Source: Streptomyces stelliscabiei (lineage in GTDB: Bacteria; Actinomycetota; Actinomycetes; Streptomycetales; Streptomycetaceae). Taken from it: a stretch of 64,000 nucleotides of DNA. Location of the stretch: positions 8,990,001 through 9,054,000 of the forward strand of contig NZ_JADBGF010000001.1 in NCBI RefSeq assembly GCF_014873495.1. The letters run 5' to 3'. Under the pieces are notes generated by a model, which had not been told where the DNA came from, ran no database searches, and saw only the letters and a program-made list of their open reading frames with translations. Position numbers and translations under genes: made by a program. The first letter of the stretch is position 1; every line of letters starts with the position of its first letter. Below are positions 41,845 to 51,475 of this stretch, piece by piece.

Positions 41845-44800
41845 ATGTCCACGGACAAGGTGGTCGAGGCGCTGCGCGCCTCCCTGCTGGAGAACGAGCG
41901 GCTGCGCGGCGAGAACACGCGGCTGCGCGACGAGTCCCGGGAACCCGTCGCGATCGTCGCCATGAGCTGCCGCTTCCCGGGCGGGGTCCGCACCCCGGAG
42001 GACCTGTGGCGGCTGCTCGTCGAAGAACGCGACGCGGTCAGCGAGTTCCCCGCCGACCGGGGCTGGGACGCCGCCGCGCTGTACGACCCCGACCCCGACA
42101 CCCCGGGCACGTCCAACACGCGCGAGGGCGGCTTCCTGCACGACGCCTGCGGCTTCGACGCCGGCTTCTTCGGGATCTCGCCCCGTGAGGCGCTGGCCAT
42201 GGACCCCCAGCAGCGGCTCCTGCTGGAGACCTGTTGGGAGGCCGTCGAGCGCGGTGGCATCGACCCGCTGTCGCTGCGCGGCAGCCGCACCGGCGTGTAC
42301 GCGGGCGTCATGTACAACGAGTACGGCGCCCGGCTGCAGCGGATACCGGAGGACGTCGAGGCGTTCATCGGCACCGGCACCGTGCCCAGCGTGGTCACCG
42401 GCCGGATCGCCTACACCCTCGGCCTGGAGGGCCCGGCCGTCACGATCGACACCGCGTGCTCGTCGTCGCTGGTCGCCCTCCACCTGGCCTGCCAGGCGCT
42501 GCGGGCGGGGGAGATCGGCCTCGCCCTGGCGGGCGGCGTCACGGTGATGTCCACACCGAGCCTGTACGTCGGGTTCAGCCGCCAGCGCGGACTGGCGCCG
42601 GACGGCCGCAGCAAGTCGTTCGCCGCGGCCGCCGACGGCGCCGGCTTCGGCGAGGGCGTCGGCGTGCTGCTCCTCGAACGGCTCGCGGACGCCCGGCGCA
42701 ACGGCCACCCCGTGCTCGCGCTCGTCCGGGGCTCGGCGGTCAACCAGGACGGCGCCAGCAACGGCATGACGGCGCCCAACGGCCCTTCCCAGCAACGGGT
42801 CATCCAGCAGGCCCTGGCGGCGGCCGGCCTCTCGCCGGCCGAGGTCGACGCGGTGGAGGCGCACGGCACGGGAACCCGCCTCGGCGACCCCATCGAGGCG
42901 CAGGCACTGCTCGCCACCTACGGCCAAGGACGCCCGGCGAACCGGCCGCTGCTGCTCGGCTCGCTCAAGTCCAACCTCACTCACACCCAGGCCGCCGCCG
43001 GGGTCGGCGGCGTCATGAAGATGGTGCTCGCGATGCGCCACGGCCTGCTGCCCCGCACCCTGCACCTCGACCGTCCCACCCCGCAGGTCGACTGGACCGA
43101 GGGCGACATCGCCCTGCTCACCACGGCCACCCCCTGGCCGGACAACGGCCGGCCCCGCCGCGCCGGCGTCTCCTCCTTCGGCGCCAGCGGCACCAACGCC
43201 CACACCGTCCTGGAGGCGGCGCCCGCCGACGTACCCGCCGAGGACGAGATACGTGACGAGGCACCCGGCCCGGTGGCCTGGGCGCTGTCCGCGAAGGGCG
43301 AGGCGGCACTGCGCGGACAGGCCGCCGCCCTGCACGCCCGTCTGACCGGCACCCCGCAGGCACACCCCCTGGACGTGGGCTTCTCGCTGGCCACCGCCCG
43401 GTCCGGGTTCGCCGACCGCGCCGTCGTCGTCGGCGACGACCGTCCCGCCCTGCTGTCCGGCCTGGCCGCGCTGGCCGCCGGACGGCCCGACCCGGCGGTC
43501 GTCTCCGCCCGCGCGCTGCCCGGGCGCAAGGCCGTCTTCGTCTTCCCCGGCCTCGGCTCGCAGTGGCCCGGCATGGCCGCCCAACTGCTCGACGAGTCAC
43601 CCGCGTTCACGTCCCGGATGGCGGACTGCGCACAGGCACTCGCCCCGCACATCGACTGGTCGGTCACCGACGTCCTGCGCGGCGCGCCCGGCGCGCCGTC
43701 CCTGGACCGGGTGGACGTCCTCCAGCCCGTGCTGTTCTCCGTGATGGTGTCGCTGGCCGCGCTGTGGCGGTCGTACGGCGTCGAGCCCGCCGCCGTCGTC
43801 GGTCACAGCCAGGGCGAGGTCGCCGCCGCCTGTGTCGCGGGCGCGCTCACTCTGGAGGACGGGGCCCGCGTGGTCGCGCTGCGCAGCCGGGCCCTGGCCG
43901 GACTCGCCGGTGGCGGCGGCATGGCCACCGGCGTGCTCTCCGCGGCCGAACTCGCCCCGTACCTGGAACGCCGCTCGGGCAAGGTCACGGTCGCCGCCGT
44001 CAACGGGCCACGCGTGCTCGTCGTCGCCGGACCCGGCGACGAGGTCGGCGCCCTCGTCGACGAACTCTCCGCCGAGGGCGTCATGGCCTGGCGCATCCCG
44101 GTGGACTACGCCTCCCACTCGGACGACGTGAGCACCGTACGCGACCGGCTGCGCGAGGACCTGTCCTCGCTCGTCCCCAAGGCCCCGGCCGTGCCCCTGG
44201 TGTCCACGGTGGACGCCGACTGGACCGGTGCCGGCGACCTCACCCACGCGTACTGGTACCGCAACCTCCGCCAGACCGTCCGCTTCCACGACGCGATACG
44301 CCTGCTCCTCGACGCCGGGCACCGCACCTTCGTCGAGGTGAGCCCCCACCCGCTGCTCACGTACGGCATCGGCGACACCGCCGCCGACGCCGGCGCGGAC
44401 GACGCCGTGGTGCTGGGCACCCTGCGGCGCGACGAGGGCGGTCTGCACCGGATGCTGCTGGCGCTCGGCGAGGCGCACGCGAACGGCGTGGCCGTCGACT
44501 GGCGGCGCGTGTTCGACGGCACCGGGGCCCGTCTCACCGACCTGCCCACGTACGCCTTCCAGCGCACCCACTACTGGCTCGACGTGCCCGCGCACGCCGG
44601 GGACCCCGAGTCGGCGGGCCAGACGGAGACGGGCCACCCGCTGCTCACCGCGGCCGTGGATCTGCCGGACGGCGACGGAGTGCTCTTCACGGGGCGCCTC
44701 TCACCGCGCACCCATCCGTGGCTGGCGGACCACGCGGTCTCCGGCACGGTGCTGCTGCCCGGCGTCGCCTTCGTGGAGATGGCCGCCCACGCCGCCGTCC

Positions 44801-47800
44801 ACGTCGGCTGCACCACGGTCGAGGAACTCACCCTGGCCGCACCCCTGGTCCTCGCCGCCGACGAGGCCCGACGACTCCGCCTGACCGTGGACGCGCCCGA
44901 CCCCGAGGGCCGCCGGGCCGTGGCGCTGTACTCCCGCCCCGACGGCCCCGAGTCCACCGCACCGTGGGTACGCCACGCGGGGGGCACCCTGGCCGGGACG
45001 CCCGCCTCCGCACCGGGTGACCCCGGCCGGTGGCCGCCCGGCGACGGCGCCGAACGCCTCGACCTCGACCACCTGTACGCGGACTTCGAGGCGGCCGGGG
45101 TCCACTACGGCCCGCTCTTCCAGGGCCTGCGCGCCGCCTGGCGGGTCGGCGACGAGATCCACGCCGAGGTGGCTCTGCCCGCGTCGGTGCCGGGGACCCG
45201 CGCGAGCGGCTTCGCCGTCCACCCGGCCCTCCTCGACGCCGCGCTGCAGACGGTGGCCCTGCGCCCCGACGGCACCCGGGGCACGGACGCGCGTACGGGA
45301 GGCGTGCCGCTGCCCTTCTCCTGGCACGACGTGACGGTCGCCCCCACGGCCGACCCGGTGCTGCGGGTGGTGCTGAGCCCTGCCCCGCAGGGCGGCGACG
45401 CCGTGTCGGTACGGATCACCGACCGCACCGGGCGCCCGGTCGTCACCGTCGGCGCACTGACCCTGCGGGCGGCGGCGGGTGCTCCGGCCGCCGCCGAGCG
45501 GTCGCTGTTCCGCCTCGACTGGACCCGGCTGCCCGGCACCGGACCGGCCACCGGAACCTGGGCCGTGCTCGGCACCTCCGGCGGCGGTCTGCTGCCGGCC
45601 GGCTTCCGGGCCGCGCCGTGCCCGGACCTCGCCGACGTGCCCCCCACGTGCGACGCCGTGCTGGCCCTGTGCCCGCCCGTCGGCGGCGCGGGCCCCGAAG
45701 CGGCCCGCGCCGCCGTGAACGCCGTACTGGACCTGCTCCAACGCTGGCTGGCGGAGCCGAAGTTCACCGAAACCCCCCTGGTGCTGCTCACCCGTGGCGC
45801 GGTCGACCTCGACGGCGCCCCCGCGGACCTCGGGGGCGCCGCCGCGCGGGGGCTGCTGCGCACCGCCCAGCTGGAGCACCCCGGCCGCTTCGTCCTGCTG
45901 GACACCGACGGCGGCGACGGCCTCGAAGCGGCCCTCGCCACCGCCCTGGCCGAGGGCGAACCCCAACTGGCCCTGCGCGAAGGCATCTTGTACGCGCCCC
46001 GCCTGGTCCGCGCGCCCGTCGCCGACCGGCCCGCCGGATTCGGTCCGGAGGGCACCGTCCTCGTCACCGGCGGCGGAGGCACCCTGGGCGGACTGGTGGC
46101 CCGTCACCTGGTCACCACCCATGGCGTACGGCATCTGCTGCTGCTCGGCCGCCGGGGCGCCGCTGCCGAGGGCATGGCCGCGCTCACGGAGGAGCTGAGC
46201 GCGGCGGGAGCCGAGGTCACCGTCGCGGCGTGCGACGTGGCCGACCGGGAGGCGCTGGCGGCCCGCCTCGCGGCGATCCCCCCGGAGCACCCGCTGCGCG
46301 CCGTGGTGCACACGGCGGGTGTGCTGGACGACGGGCTGTTGACCGCCCTCACCCCCGAGCGGCTGTCGGCCGTCCTGCGCCCCAAGGCCGACGGCGCCTG
46401 GAACCTGCACGAGCTGACCCGGGACCAGGATCTGACGGCGTTCGTCCTGTTCTCCTCCTCCGCCGGTGTCTTCGGCAGTCCGGGCCAGTCCGCCTACGCC
46501 GCCGCCAACGCCTTCACCGACGCCCTGGCCGCCGTCCGCCACCGGGCAGGGCTGCCCGGCACCTCCCTGGCCTGGGGCCTGTGGGAGCAGCGCACCGCTC
46601 TCACCGACGGACTCGGCGACACGGACCTGCGGCGGATGGCCCGGAGCGGGGTGCGTGCCCTGCCCACCGAGGAGGGCCTGGCGCTGTTCGACGCCGCACT
46701 GGCGGGCGACGACCCCGTCCTCGTCCCGGTGGGCCTCGACCTCCGGGCCCGCCCCGGCGGCCCGGTGCCCCACCTGCTGCGGTCGCTGGTCCGGACCCCC
46801 GCCGCACGCCGGCGTGGCCCGGAACCCGAGGCGTCGCTGCGGCCCCGGCTGGCCGCCGTGCCGGAGGCCGAACAGGGCGAGATCCTGCTGCGGCTGGTGC
46901 GGACCCAGGCGGCCGAGGTGCTCGGCCACGCCGACCCGGACGCGCTGTCGGAGGGGGACGCCTTCCTGGAGAGCGGGTTCGACTCGCTGACCGCCGTCGA
47001 GCTGCGCAACCGCCTCGCCGCCGCGCTCGACCTACGGCTGCGCCCCACCGCCGTACTCGACGCGGGAACCCCCGCCCGGCTGGCCGGGCACCTGCGGGCG
47101 GAACTGACCCGGAGCACCGCTCCCGGAGCCGGGCGGGGGGTCGGTGAACCGCCGCGCGACGCGGTCAGCACCCTGTTCCGGCAGGCGTGCGAGGTGGGCC
47201 GGATCCACGAGGGCATCCAGATCCTCCAGCAGGCCGCGAAGCTCCGCCCCGACTTCGGGTCCGGCCCCGAGCTGCTGAGCTCGTCCGGACGCCGTCCGGA
47301 GCTGCTGCGGCTGCACGTCCGCGACGACGCGCCCGAACTGGTCTGCTTCGCGTCGGTGGTGGCGCTCGGCGGAGCCCATCAGTACAGCCGCTTCGCGTCC
47401 GCCTTCGAGGGCCGCTACGGCGTCAGCGCGCTGGACGCGCCCGGCTTCGCCCCCGACGAGCCGCTCCCCGCCGGCATGTCCGCCCTGCTGGACTTCCAGA
47501 CCGAGGTCCTCCTGCGGCGCCTCGGCGACCGGCCGAAGGTGCTGCTCGGCTCCTCGTCGGGCGGCACCCTCGCGCACGCCGCCGCCGCCCGCCTGGAAGC
47601 GCTCGGAGCCGGACCGGCCGCCGTGGTGCTGCTGGACACCTATCTGTCCGGGGACGAGGCGATGACCCAGTTCGACGACGTCCTGGTCAGCGGAATGTTC
47701 GAGCGCGAGGACCGGGCCGCCCCGATGGACGGCACCCGGCTGACCGCCATGGGCCGCTACTTCCAGCTCCTGGACGACTGGGAGCCGCCCCCCGTCGCGG

Positions 47801-47994
47801 CGCCCGTGCTGCTGGTGCGGGCGTCGAGCCCCCTGGCGGAACCGGCACCGGACAGCGACATCGACTGGCGGGCCTCATGGCCGTCCGCGCATTCCGTCCT
47901 GGACGTTCCGGGAAATCACTGGTCGATGATGGAACAGCATCTGCGAACGACGGTCGACGCCGTCACGGGATGGCTGGATTCGGTCATTTCGTAA
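41845..47994 (+). CDS. Terminal modular PKS with thioesterase, one module
   Basis: Final elongation and release protein, about 2049 residues: KS-AT-DH-KR-ACP-TE. The ATG at 41845 is preferred over the in-frame GTG at 41833 because it is preceded by GAGGAG and gives the usual VVEALRASL docking helix near the N-terminus. KS roughly 41941-43220 with DTACSSS; AT 43531-44430; DH 44635-45470 with HAVSGTVLLP; KR 46045-46580 with LDD; ACP serine codon 46984; TE about 47300-47991 with nucleophile motif GSSSG (middle Ser codon 47554), an LLDTY aspartate and a GNHWS histidine. Two features are odd: the AT entry motif is FPGLGSQ instead of FPGQGSQ, and a KS His motif reads SNLTHT instead of SNIGHT. Inferred: adds the C1/C2 methoxymalonyl unit, forms the 2-methoxy-diene and closes an 18-membered lactone. 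Confidence 0.95.
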   Translation: MSTDKVVEALRASLLENERLRGENTRLRDESREPVAIVAMSCRFPGGVRTPEDLWRLLVEERDAVSEFPADRGWDAAALYDPDPDTPGTSNTREGGFLHDACGFDAGFFGISPREALAMDPQQRLLLETCWEAVERGGIDPLSLRGSRTGVYAGVMYNEYGARLQRIPEDVEAFIGTGTVPSVVTGRIAYTLGLEGPAVTIDTACSSSLVALHLACQALRAGEIGLALAGGVTVMSTPSLYVGFSRQRGLAPDGRSKSFAAAADGAGFGEGVGVLLLERLADARRNGHPVLALVRGSAVNQDGASNGMTAPNGPSQQRVIQQALAAAGLSPAEVDAVEAHGTGTRLGDPIEAQALLATYGQGRPANRPLLLGSLKSNLTHTQAAAGVGGVMKMVLAMRHGLLPRTLHLDRPTPQVDWTEGDIALLTTATPWPDNGRPRRAGVSSFGASGTNAHTVLEAAPADVPAEDEIRDEAPGPVAWALSAKGEAALRGQAAALHARLTGTPQAHPLDVGFSLATARSGFADRAVVVGDDRPALLSGLAALAAGRPDPAVVSARALPGRKAVFVFPGLGSQWPGMAAQLLDESPAFTSRMADCAQALAPHIDWSVTDVLRGAPGAPSLDRVDVLQPVLFSVMVSLAALWRSYGVEPAAVVGHSQGEVAAACVAGALTLEDGARVVALRSRALAGLAGGGGMATGVLSAAELAPYLERRSGKVTVAAVNGPRVLVVAGPGDEVGALVDELSAEGVMAWRIPVDYASHSDDVSTVRDRLREDLSSLVPKAPAVPLVSTVDADWTGAGDLTHAYWYRNLRQTVRFHDAIRLLLDAGHRTFVEVSPHPLLTYGIGDTAADAGADDAVVLGTLRRDEGGLHRMLLALGEAHANGVAVDWRRVFDGTGARLTDLPTYAFQRTHYWLDVPAHAGDPESAGQTETGHPLLTAAVDLPDGDGVLFTGRLSPRTHPWLADHAVSGTVLLPGVAFVEMAAHAAVHVGCTTVEELTLAAPLVLAADEARRLRLTVDAPDPEGRRAVALYSRPDGPESTAPWVRHAGGTLAGTPASAPGDPGRWPPGDGAERLDLDHLYADFEAAGVHYGPLFQGLRAAWRVGDEIHAEVALPASVPGTRASGFAVHPALLDAALQTVALRPDGTRGTDARTGGVPLPFSWHDVTVAPTADPVLRVVLSPAPQGGDAVSVRITDRTGRPVVTVGALTLRAAAGAPAAAERSLFRLDWTRLPGTGPATGTWAVLGTSGGGLLPAGFRAAPCPDLADVPPTCDAVLALCPPVGGAGPEAARAAVNAVLDLLQRWLAEPKFTETPLVLLTRGAVDLDGAPADLGGAAARGLLRTAQLEHPGRFVLLDTDGGDGLEAALATALAEGEPQLALREGILYAPRLVRAPVADRPAGFGPEGTVLVTGGGGTLGGLVARHLVTTHGVRHLLLLGRRGAAAEGMAALTEELSAAGAEVTVAACDVADREALAARLAAIPPEHPLRAVVHTAGVLDDGLLTALTPERLSAVLRPKADGAWNLHELTRDQDLTAFVLFSSSAGVFGSPGQSAYAAANAFTDALAAVRHRAGLPGTSLAWGLWEQRTALTDGLGDTDLRRMARSGVRALPTEEGLALFDAALAGDDPVLVPVGLDLRARPGGPVPHLLRSLVRTPAARRRGPEPEASLRPRLAAVPEAEQGEILLRLVRTQAAEVLGHADPDALSEGDAFLESGFDSLTAVELRNRLAAALDLRLRPTAVLDAGTPARLAGHLRAELTRSTAPGAGRGVGEPPRDAVSTLFRQACEVGRIHEGIQILQQAAKLRPDFGSGPELLSSSGRRPELLRLHVRDDAPELVCFASVVALGGAHQYSRFASAFEGRYGVSALDAPGFAPDEPLPAGMSALLDFQTEVLLRRLGDRPKVLLGSSSGGTLAHAAAARLEALGAGPAAVVLLDTYLSGDEAMTQFDDVLVSGMFEREDRAAPMDGTRLTAMGRYFQLLDDWEPPPVAAPVLLVRASSPLAEPAPDSDIDWRASWPSAHSVLDVPGNHWSMMEQHLRTTVDAVTGWLDSVIS
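41941..47140 (+). other. PKS module i: KS-AT(probable methoxymalonyl)-DH-KR-ACP
   Basis: Last extension module before the TE. The AT keeps the YASH motif usual for methylmalonyl, but the surrounding residues (VMAWRIP before it, DDVSTV after it) and the FPGLGSQ entry motif differ from the methylmalonyl ATs of this cluster. Methoxymalonyl ATs are known to group with methylmalonyl ATs, so the motif alone does not decide. The assignment to methoxymalonyl is an inference from position: concanamycin and bafilomycin both carry a 2-methoxy group at C2. Confidence 0.65.
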
Positions 47995-48041
47995 TTCGCT
48001 TCGAGAACCCGGAAGAACCCGCCGAAGAAAAGTGGAGCGAT

Positions 48042-48914
48042 ATGTTGGAAAAAGATTCCGATGCCTCAGGTGAAAAGCCCCGTCTCACCGTACTCGGCGC
48101 CGGCGTCATGGGTGTCGGCATCACCGCGCTGGCGGTCGGACACGGTGTGCCCGTGACACTCATCGACGTCGACCAGGCCAAACGCGCGGAGGCGGAGGCC
48201 CGTATCGCCCACGAACTACGGCTCGCGCGGCTGATGGGCGCACTGCCGGACGACCTTCCCCCCGGGTCGCTCGTCATCGGTGAATCGTCGTCGGAAGCGG
48301 CCGGGTCGACCGCTGTCATCGAAGCCGTCACGGAAATAGCGGAAATCAAGGAGAAAGTGATCGCGGAGGTTTCCGCGGTCGTTTCCCCTGGTACTGTCCT
48401 GGTGTCCAACACATCGTCCATTCCCATTGACGAGCTGGCCTCGGCCGCCGTGCGTCCGGCGGAACTCGTCGGCACGCATTTCATGAACCCGTCCTATCTG
48501 ATCCGCACGGTCGAGGTCATCCGCGGCGCCCGCACCGGCGAGGCCGCCATGGACTCCGTACGGGCCCTGCTCACCACCCTGCGCCGTCAGCCCGTCGTGG
48601 TCCGCGACGCCCCCGGCTTCGTGACCAGCCGGGTCCTGCACCCGATGATCAACGACGCGGCCCGGGTGGTGCAGGAGGGGACCGCGACCGCCGAGGACGT
48701 CGACGCCCTGATGCGGGGCTGCCTGGGGCACGCCACGGGTCCGTTGCGCACCGCGGACCTCATCGGGATCGACAACCTCGTCGACTCGCTGAACGTGCTG
48801 TACGAGCGCACCGGTGACAGCGGCTGCCGTCCGTGCGACCTGCTGCTGGAGAAGGTGCGGGCGGGCCATATCGGCCGGAAGTCCGGCCGTGGTTTCTACG
48901 AATACGAGGGATGA
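48042..48914 (+). CDS. 3-hydroxyacyl-CoA dehydrogenase-like, methoxymalonyl-ACP pathway
   Basis: NAD(P)-dependent dehydrogenase of 290 residues that acts on the carrier-bound C3 unit during methoxymalonyl-ACP synthesis. The N-terminal Rossmann loop is GAGVMGVG; SNTSS and THFMNP are the active-site regions of the 3-hydroxyacyl-CoA dehydrogenase family, and the C-terminal GRKSGRGFYEYEG is family-typical. The ATG at 48042 follows GGAG by four bases and lies 47 bp after the terminal PKS stop, so the cassette is probably co-transcribed with the PKS. The stop overlaps the next start (ATGA). The first 400 bases are clearly less GC-rich than their surroundings. Confidence 0.9.
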   Translation: MLEKDSDASGEKPRLTVLGAGVMGVGITALAVGHGVPVTLIDVDQAKRAEAEARIAHELRLARLMGALPDDLPPGSLVIGESSSEAAGSTAVIEAVTEIAEIKEKVIAEVSAVVSPGTVLVSNTSSIPIDELASAAVRPAELVGTHFMNPSYLIRTVEVIRGARTGEAAMDSVRALLTTLRRQPVVVRDAPGFVTSRVLHPMINDAARVVQEGTATAEDVDALMRGCLGHATGPLRTADLIGIDNLVDSLNVLYERTGDSGCRPCDLLLEKVRAGHIGRKSGRGFYEYEG

Positions 48915-49189
48915 AAGTCATGACCATGCCATCTGAGGGGACCGTGGAGAAGGAACTCCTCGACTTCCTGCACCTACGCACCAAGACCGTCTGGGAGGAG
49001 GACACCGACCTCTTCGCGGCCGGCGGGCTCTCGTCCCTGTTCGCCATGGAACTCGTCGTCCACCTGGAGAAGTCCTACGGCATCGCGATCCGGGGCGCCG
49101 ACCTGCGGCTGGACAACTTCCGTACCGTCACGGGAATGGCGGCACTGGTCCGCCGTCTGCGCGCGGCCGCCGGGGACGGCGGTGAGTGA
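48911..49189 (+). CDS. Free-standing acyl carrier protein, methoxymalonyl-ACP pathway
   Basis: Acyl carrier protein of 92 residues that holds the extender unit while it is oxidised and methylated, then delivers it to the methoxymalonyl AT domains. The phosphopantetheine site is the GGLSSL motif (rather than the DSL of the PKS ACPs), as in other methoxymalonyl carrier proteins. It overlaps the preceding dehydrogenase by four bases and the following acyl-CoA dehydrogenase by eight, which implies translational coupling. ATGs at 48911, 48920 and 48926 are possible starts; the first is chosen for the overlap. Confidence 0.9.
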   Translation: MKVMTMPSEGTVEKELLDFLHLRTKTVWEEDTDLFAAGGLSSLFAMELVVHLEKSYGIAIRGADLRLDNFRTVTGMAALVRRLRAAAGDGGE

Positions 49190-50297
49190 GCGCCTCGCCG
49201 AGGCGACGGCCTCGGTCACCGGCCTCGTCGGTGACCGGGCCGGTGACTGGGACCGCTCGGGCCTGCTCCCCGCCGAGCTGCTGAGAAAGCTCGGCGCCGC
49301 CGGGCAGTTGTGCACCGGTGTGCCCACCGAGTACGGCGGCCTCGGCTGGGACAGCCGCACCGGTGGCGAGTTCACCGCCCACGTCGGCAGCCTGTGCAGC
49401 TCCCTGCGCAGCGTCATGACCTCCCAGGGCATGGCCGCCTGGACCGTCGAACGGCTCGGCGACGAGGCGCAGCGCCGCGCACTGCTGCCCCGCCTCACCT
49501 CGGGCGAACTGGCCGCCGTCGGCTTCAGCGAGAGCCAGGCCGGCAGCGATCTGTCGGGCATCGACACCCGGATCACCGTCGACGGCGACACCGTCGTGGT
49601 CGACGGCCACAAGGTGTGGATGACGGCTGCCCACTACGCCGACCTGCTCATCGTCTTCGGACGGATGGGCGACGGCGCCGCCGCCGTGGTCGTACCCGCC
49701 CGGGCCCCGGGCGTCGACGTACGACGGGTTGCCGACCCCCTGGGCTGCCGCGCCGCCGGACACGCCGAGGTCCGCCTGGACTCCGTACGCCTCCCCGCCG
49801 ACAGCGTGCTGGGCGGCGGGGGCCTGTCCCTGCCGCTGCTCGTGACCACCGCCCTGGCCTACGGACGGATGTCGGTCGCCTGGGGATGCGTCGGAATCCT
49901 GCGCGCCTGCCTGGCCGCGACGACCCGGCACGCCGCGTCCCGCGAGCAGTTCGGGCAGCCGCTGGCCCGTCACCAGCTCGTCGCCAAGCACCTCGCCGAT
50001 CTCTTCGTCGCGGAACAGGTCGCCTCCCGCGCCTGCGAACACGCCAGCCACCGCTGGGACAACGGCTCCCCCGACATGGTGGTCGCCACCATCCTCGCCA
50101 AGCACGTCAGCGCCGGCCACGCCGCCCGCGGGGCCGCGTCCGCCGTACAGGTCATGGCGTCGGCGGGAGCCCAGGACGGCCATCCGGTGGCCCGCGCCTA
50201 CCGGGACGCCAAGCTGATGGAGATCATCGAGGGCAGCAACGAGATGTGCGAACTGCTGCTCGCCCAACACGCGTTGACAAGTGTGGAGCCGACATGA
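49182..50297 (+). CDS. Acyl-CoA dehydrogenase-like (acyl-ACP oxidase), methoxymalonyl-ACP pathway
   Basis: Flavin-dependent acyl-ACP dehydrogenase/oxidase of 371 residues; in methoxymalonyl-ACP pathways this family oxidises the hydroxymalonyl-type precursor. Family motifs are visible in order: GVPTEYGGLG, SESQAGSD in the FAD-binding middle domain, and EIIEGSNEM near the C-terminus, the segment around the catalytic region. GTG start at 49182 inside the end of the ACP gene; stop overlaps the ATG of the FkbH-like gene. The fixed gene order dehydrogenase-ACP-acyl-CoA dehydrogenase-FkbH is characteristic of this pathway. Confidence 0.9.
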   Translation: MSERLAEATASVTGLVGDRAGDWDRSGLLPAELLRKLGAAGQLCTGVPTEYGGLGWDSRTGGEFTAHVGSLCSSLRSVMTSQGMAAWTVERLGDEAQRRALLPRLTSGELAAVGFSESQAGSDLSGIDTRITVDGDTVVVDGHKVWMTAAHYADLLIVFGRMGDGAAAVVVPARAPGVDVRRVADPLGCRAAGHAEVRLDSVRLPADSVLGGGGLSLPLLVTTALAYGRMSVAWGCVGILRACLAATTRHAASREQFGQPLARHQLVAKHLADLFVAEQVASRACEHASHRWDNGSPDMVVATILAKHVSAGHAARGAASAVQVMASAGAQDGHPVARAYRDAKLMEIIEGSNEMCELLLAQHALTSVEPT

Positions 50298-51451
50298 GCG
50301 ACAAGACCGGCGCCGACGCGCCGGCTCTCGTGAAGTGCCTGGTCTGGGACCTGGACAACACCCTCTGGCTGGGCACGCTGCTGGAGGACGCGGAGGTGCG
50401 GCTGCCCGACGCGATACGGGCGGCGATCGTCGAACTCGACGCGCGGGGCGTCCTGCAGTCCGTCTGCAGCCGCAACGACCACGACCTGGCGTGGGCCCGA
50501 CTCGAAGAGCTGGGCGTCGCCGAGTACTTCGTCCTGCCCGAGATCGGCTGGGGTCCCAAGTCCGAGGCGGTCCGGCGGATCGCCGAGGGCCTGAACTTCG
50601 CCCACCGGACCATCGCCTTCATCGACGACCAGCCGGCCGAACGGGCCGAGGTCGCCTACCACCTCCCGGACGTCCGCTGCTACCCGGCCGAGGAGGCGGT
50701 CACCCTCACCGGCCTGCCCGAGTTCAGCCCCGCCGTGAGCACGGTGGACTCCCGGCGCCGGCGCGAGATGTACCAGGCCGGTTTCCGCAGGGAGACCGAA
50801 CGGTCCGCCTACGAGGGCCCCGACGAGGAGTTCCTCCGCTCCCTCGACCTGGTCATGCGCATCGGACGGGCCACCGAGGAGGAGATCACCAGGGTCGAGG
50901 AACTCACCCTGCGCACCAGCCAGATGAACGCCACCGGAGTGCACTACTCCGACCGGACACTGCGCGAGTTGTCGGCGGACCCCGGCCACGAGGTCCTGGT
51001 CACCACCCTCACCGACCGGTTCGGACCGCACGGGGCCGTCGGCGTCACGCTGGTCGAGAAGCACCCGGCCGTGTGGCACCTGAAGCTGCTCGCCACCTCC
51101 TGCCGCGTGGTGTCCTTCGGCGCCGGATCGGTCATCCTGAACTGGCTCGTGGACCAGGCCGCCGCGGCCGGCGTCCATCTCGTGGCCGACTTCCGGCGGA
51201 CGGACCGCAACCGCATGATGGAGGTCGCCTACCGGTTCGCGGGCTTCGACGAAGAGCCCTGCGCCTGCCGCGACGCCGTGCGGACCGCGCCGGCACGGGC
51301 GGCGGAGACAGCGGAACATCAGGAGACGACGGAGGTCGAACGGCTGCATCTCGTCGCCGCACCCCGGACCCCCTCCACGACGGTCCGGCTGATCGCGCCC
51401 GATCTGACGGGGCGGCCCGCCACGGACACCTCGGTCGTGGCCCCTGCGTGA
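50294..51451 (+). CDS. FkbH-like glyceryl-ACP synthase/phosphatase (HAD superfamily)
   Basis: Takes 1,3-bisphosphoglycerate, dephosphorylates it and loads the glyceryl group on the cassette ACP, the first step to methoxymalonyl-ACP. The 385-residue protein has the HAD nucleophile motif WDLDNTLW near residue 18 and IDDQPAE further on, followed by the C-terminal acyltransferase-like half with LRTSQMNATG and a late cysteine pair (CAC). A C-terminal tail of about 50 residues is low in conserved sequence. It is coupled to the acyl-CoA dehydrogenase by an ATGA overlap and is followed at once by a strong hairpin, so it closes the operon. Confidence 0.92.
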   Translation: MSDKTGADAPALVKCLVWDLDNTLWLGTLLEDAEVRLPDAIRAAIVELDARGVLQSVCSRNDHDLAWARLEELGVAEYFVLPEIGWGPKSEAVRRIAEGLNFAHRTIAFIDDQPAERAEVAYHLPDVRCYPAEEAVTLTGLPEFSPAVSTVDSRRRREMYQAGFRRETERSAYEGPDEEFLRSLDLVMRIGRATEEEITRVEELTLRTSQMNATGVHYSDRTLRELSADPGHEVLVTTLTDRFGPHGAVGVTLVEKHPAVWHLKLLATSCRVVSFGAGSVILNWLVDQAAAAGVHLVADFRRTDRNRMMEVAYRFAGFDEEPCACRDAVRTAPARAAETAEHQETTEVERLHLVAAPRTPSTTVRLIAPDLTGRPATDTSVVAPA

Positions 51452-51475
51452 GGGCCCCTGCCGGAGGCAGCTCAC

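Noticed and set aside
47187..48914. A 575-residue frame reaching from the PKS thioesterase into the dehydrogenase
   Set aside because: The first two-thirds are out-of-frame thioesterase sequence. The dehydrogenase begins at 48042 with its own ribosome site.
49310..51451. A 713-residue frame linking the acyl-CoA dehydrogenase region to the FkbH-like gene
   Set aside because: Its first part is the wrong frame of the acyl-CoA dehydrogenase (Arg-rich, no motifs). FkbH starts at ATG 50294 with the expected overlap.
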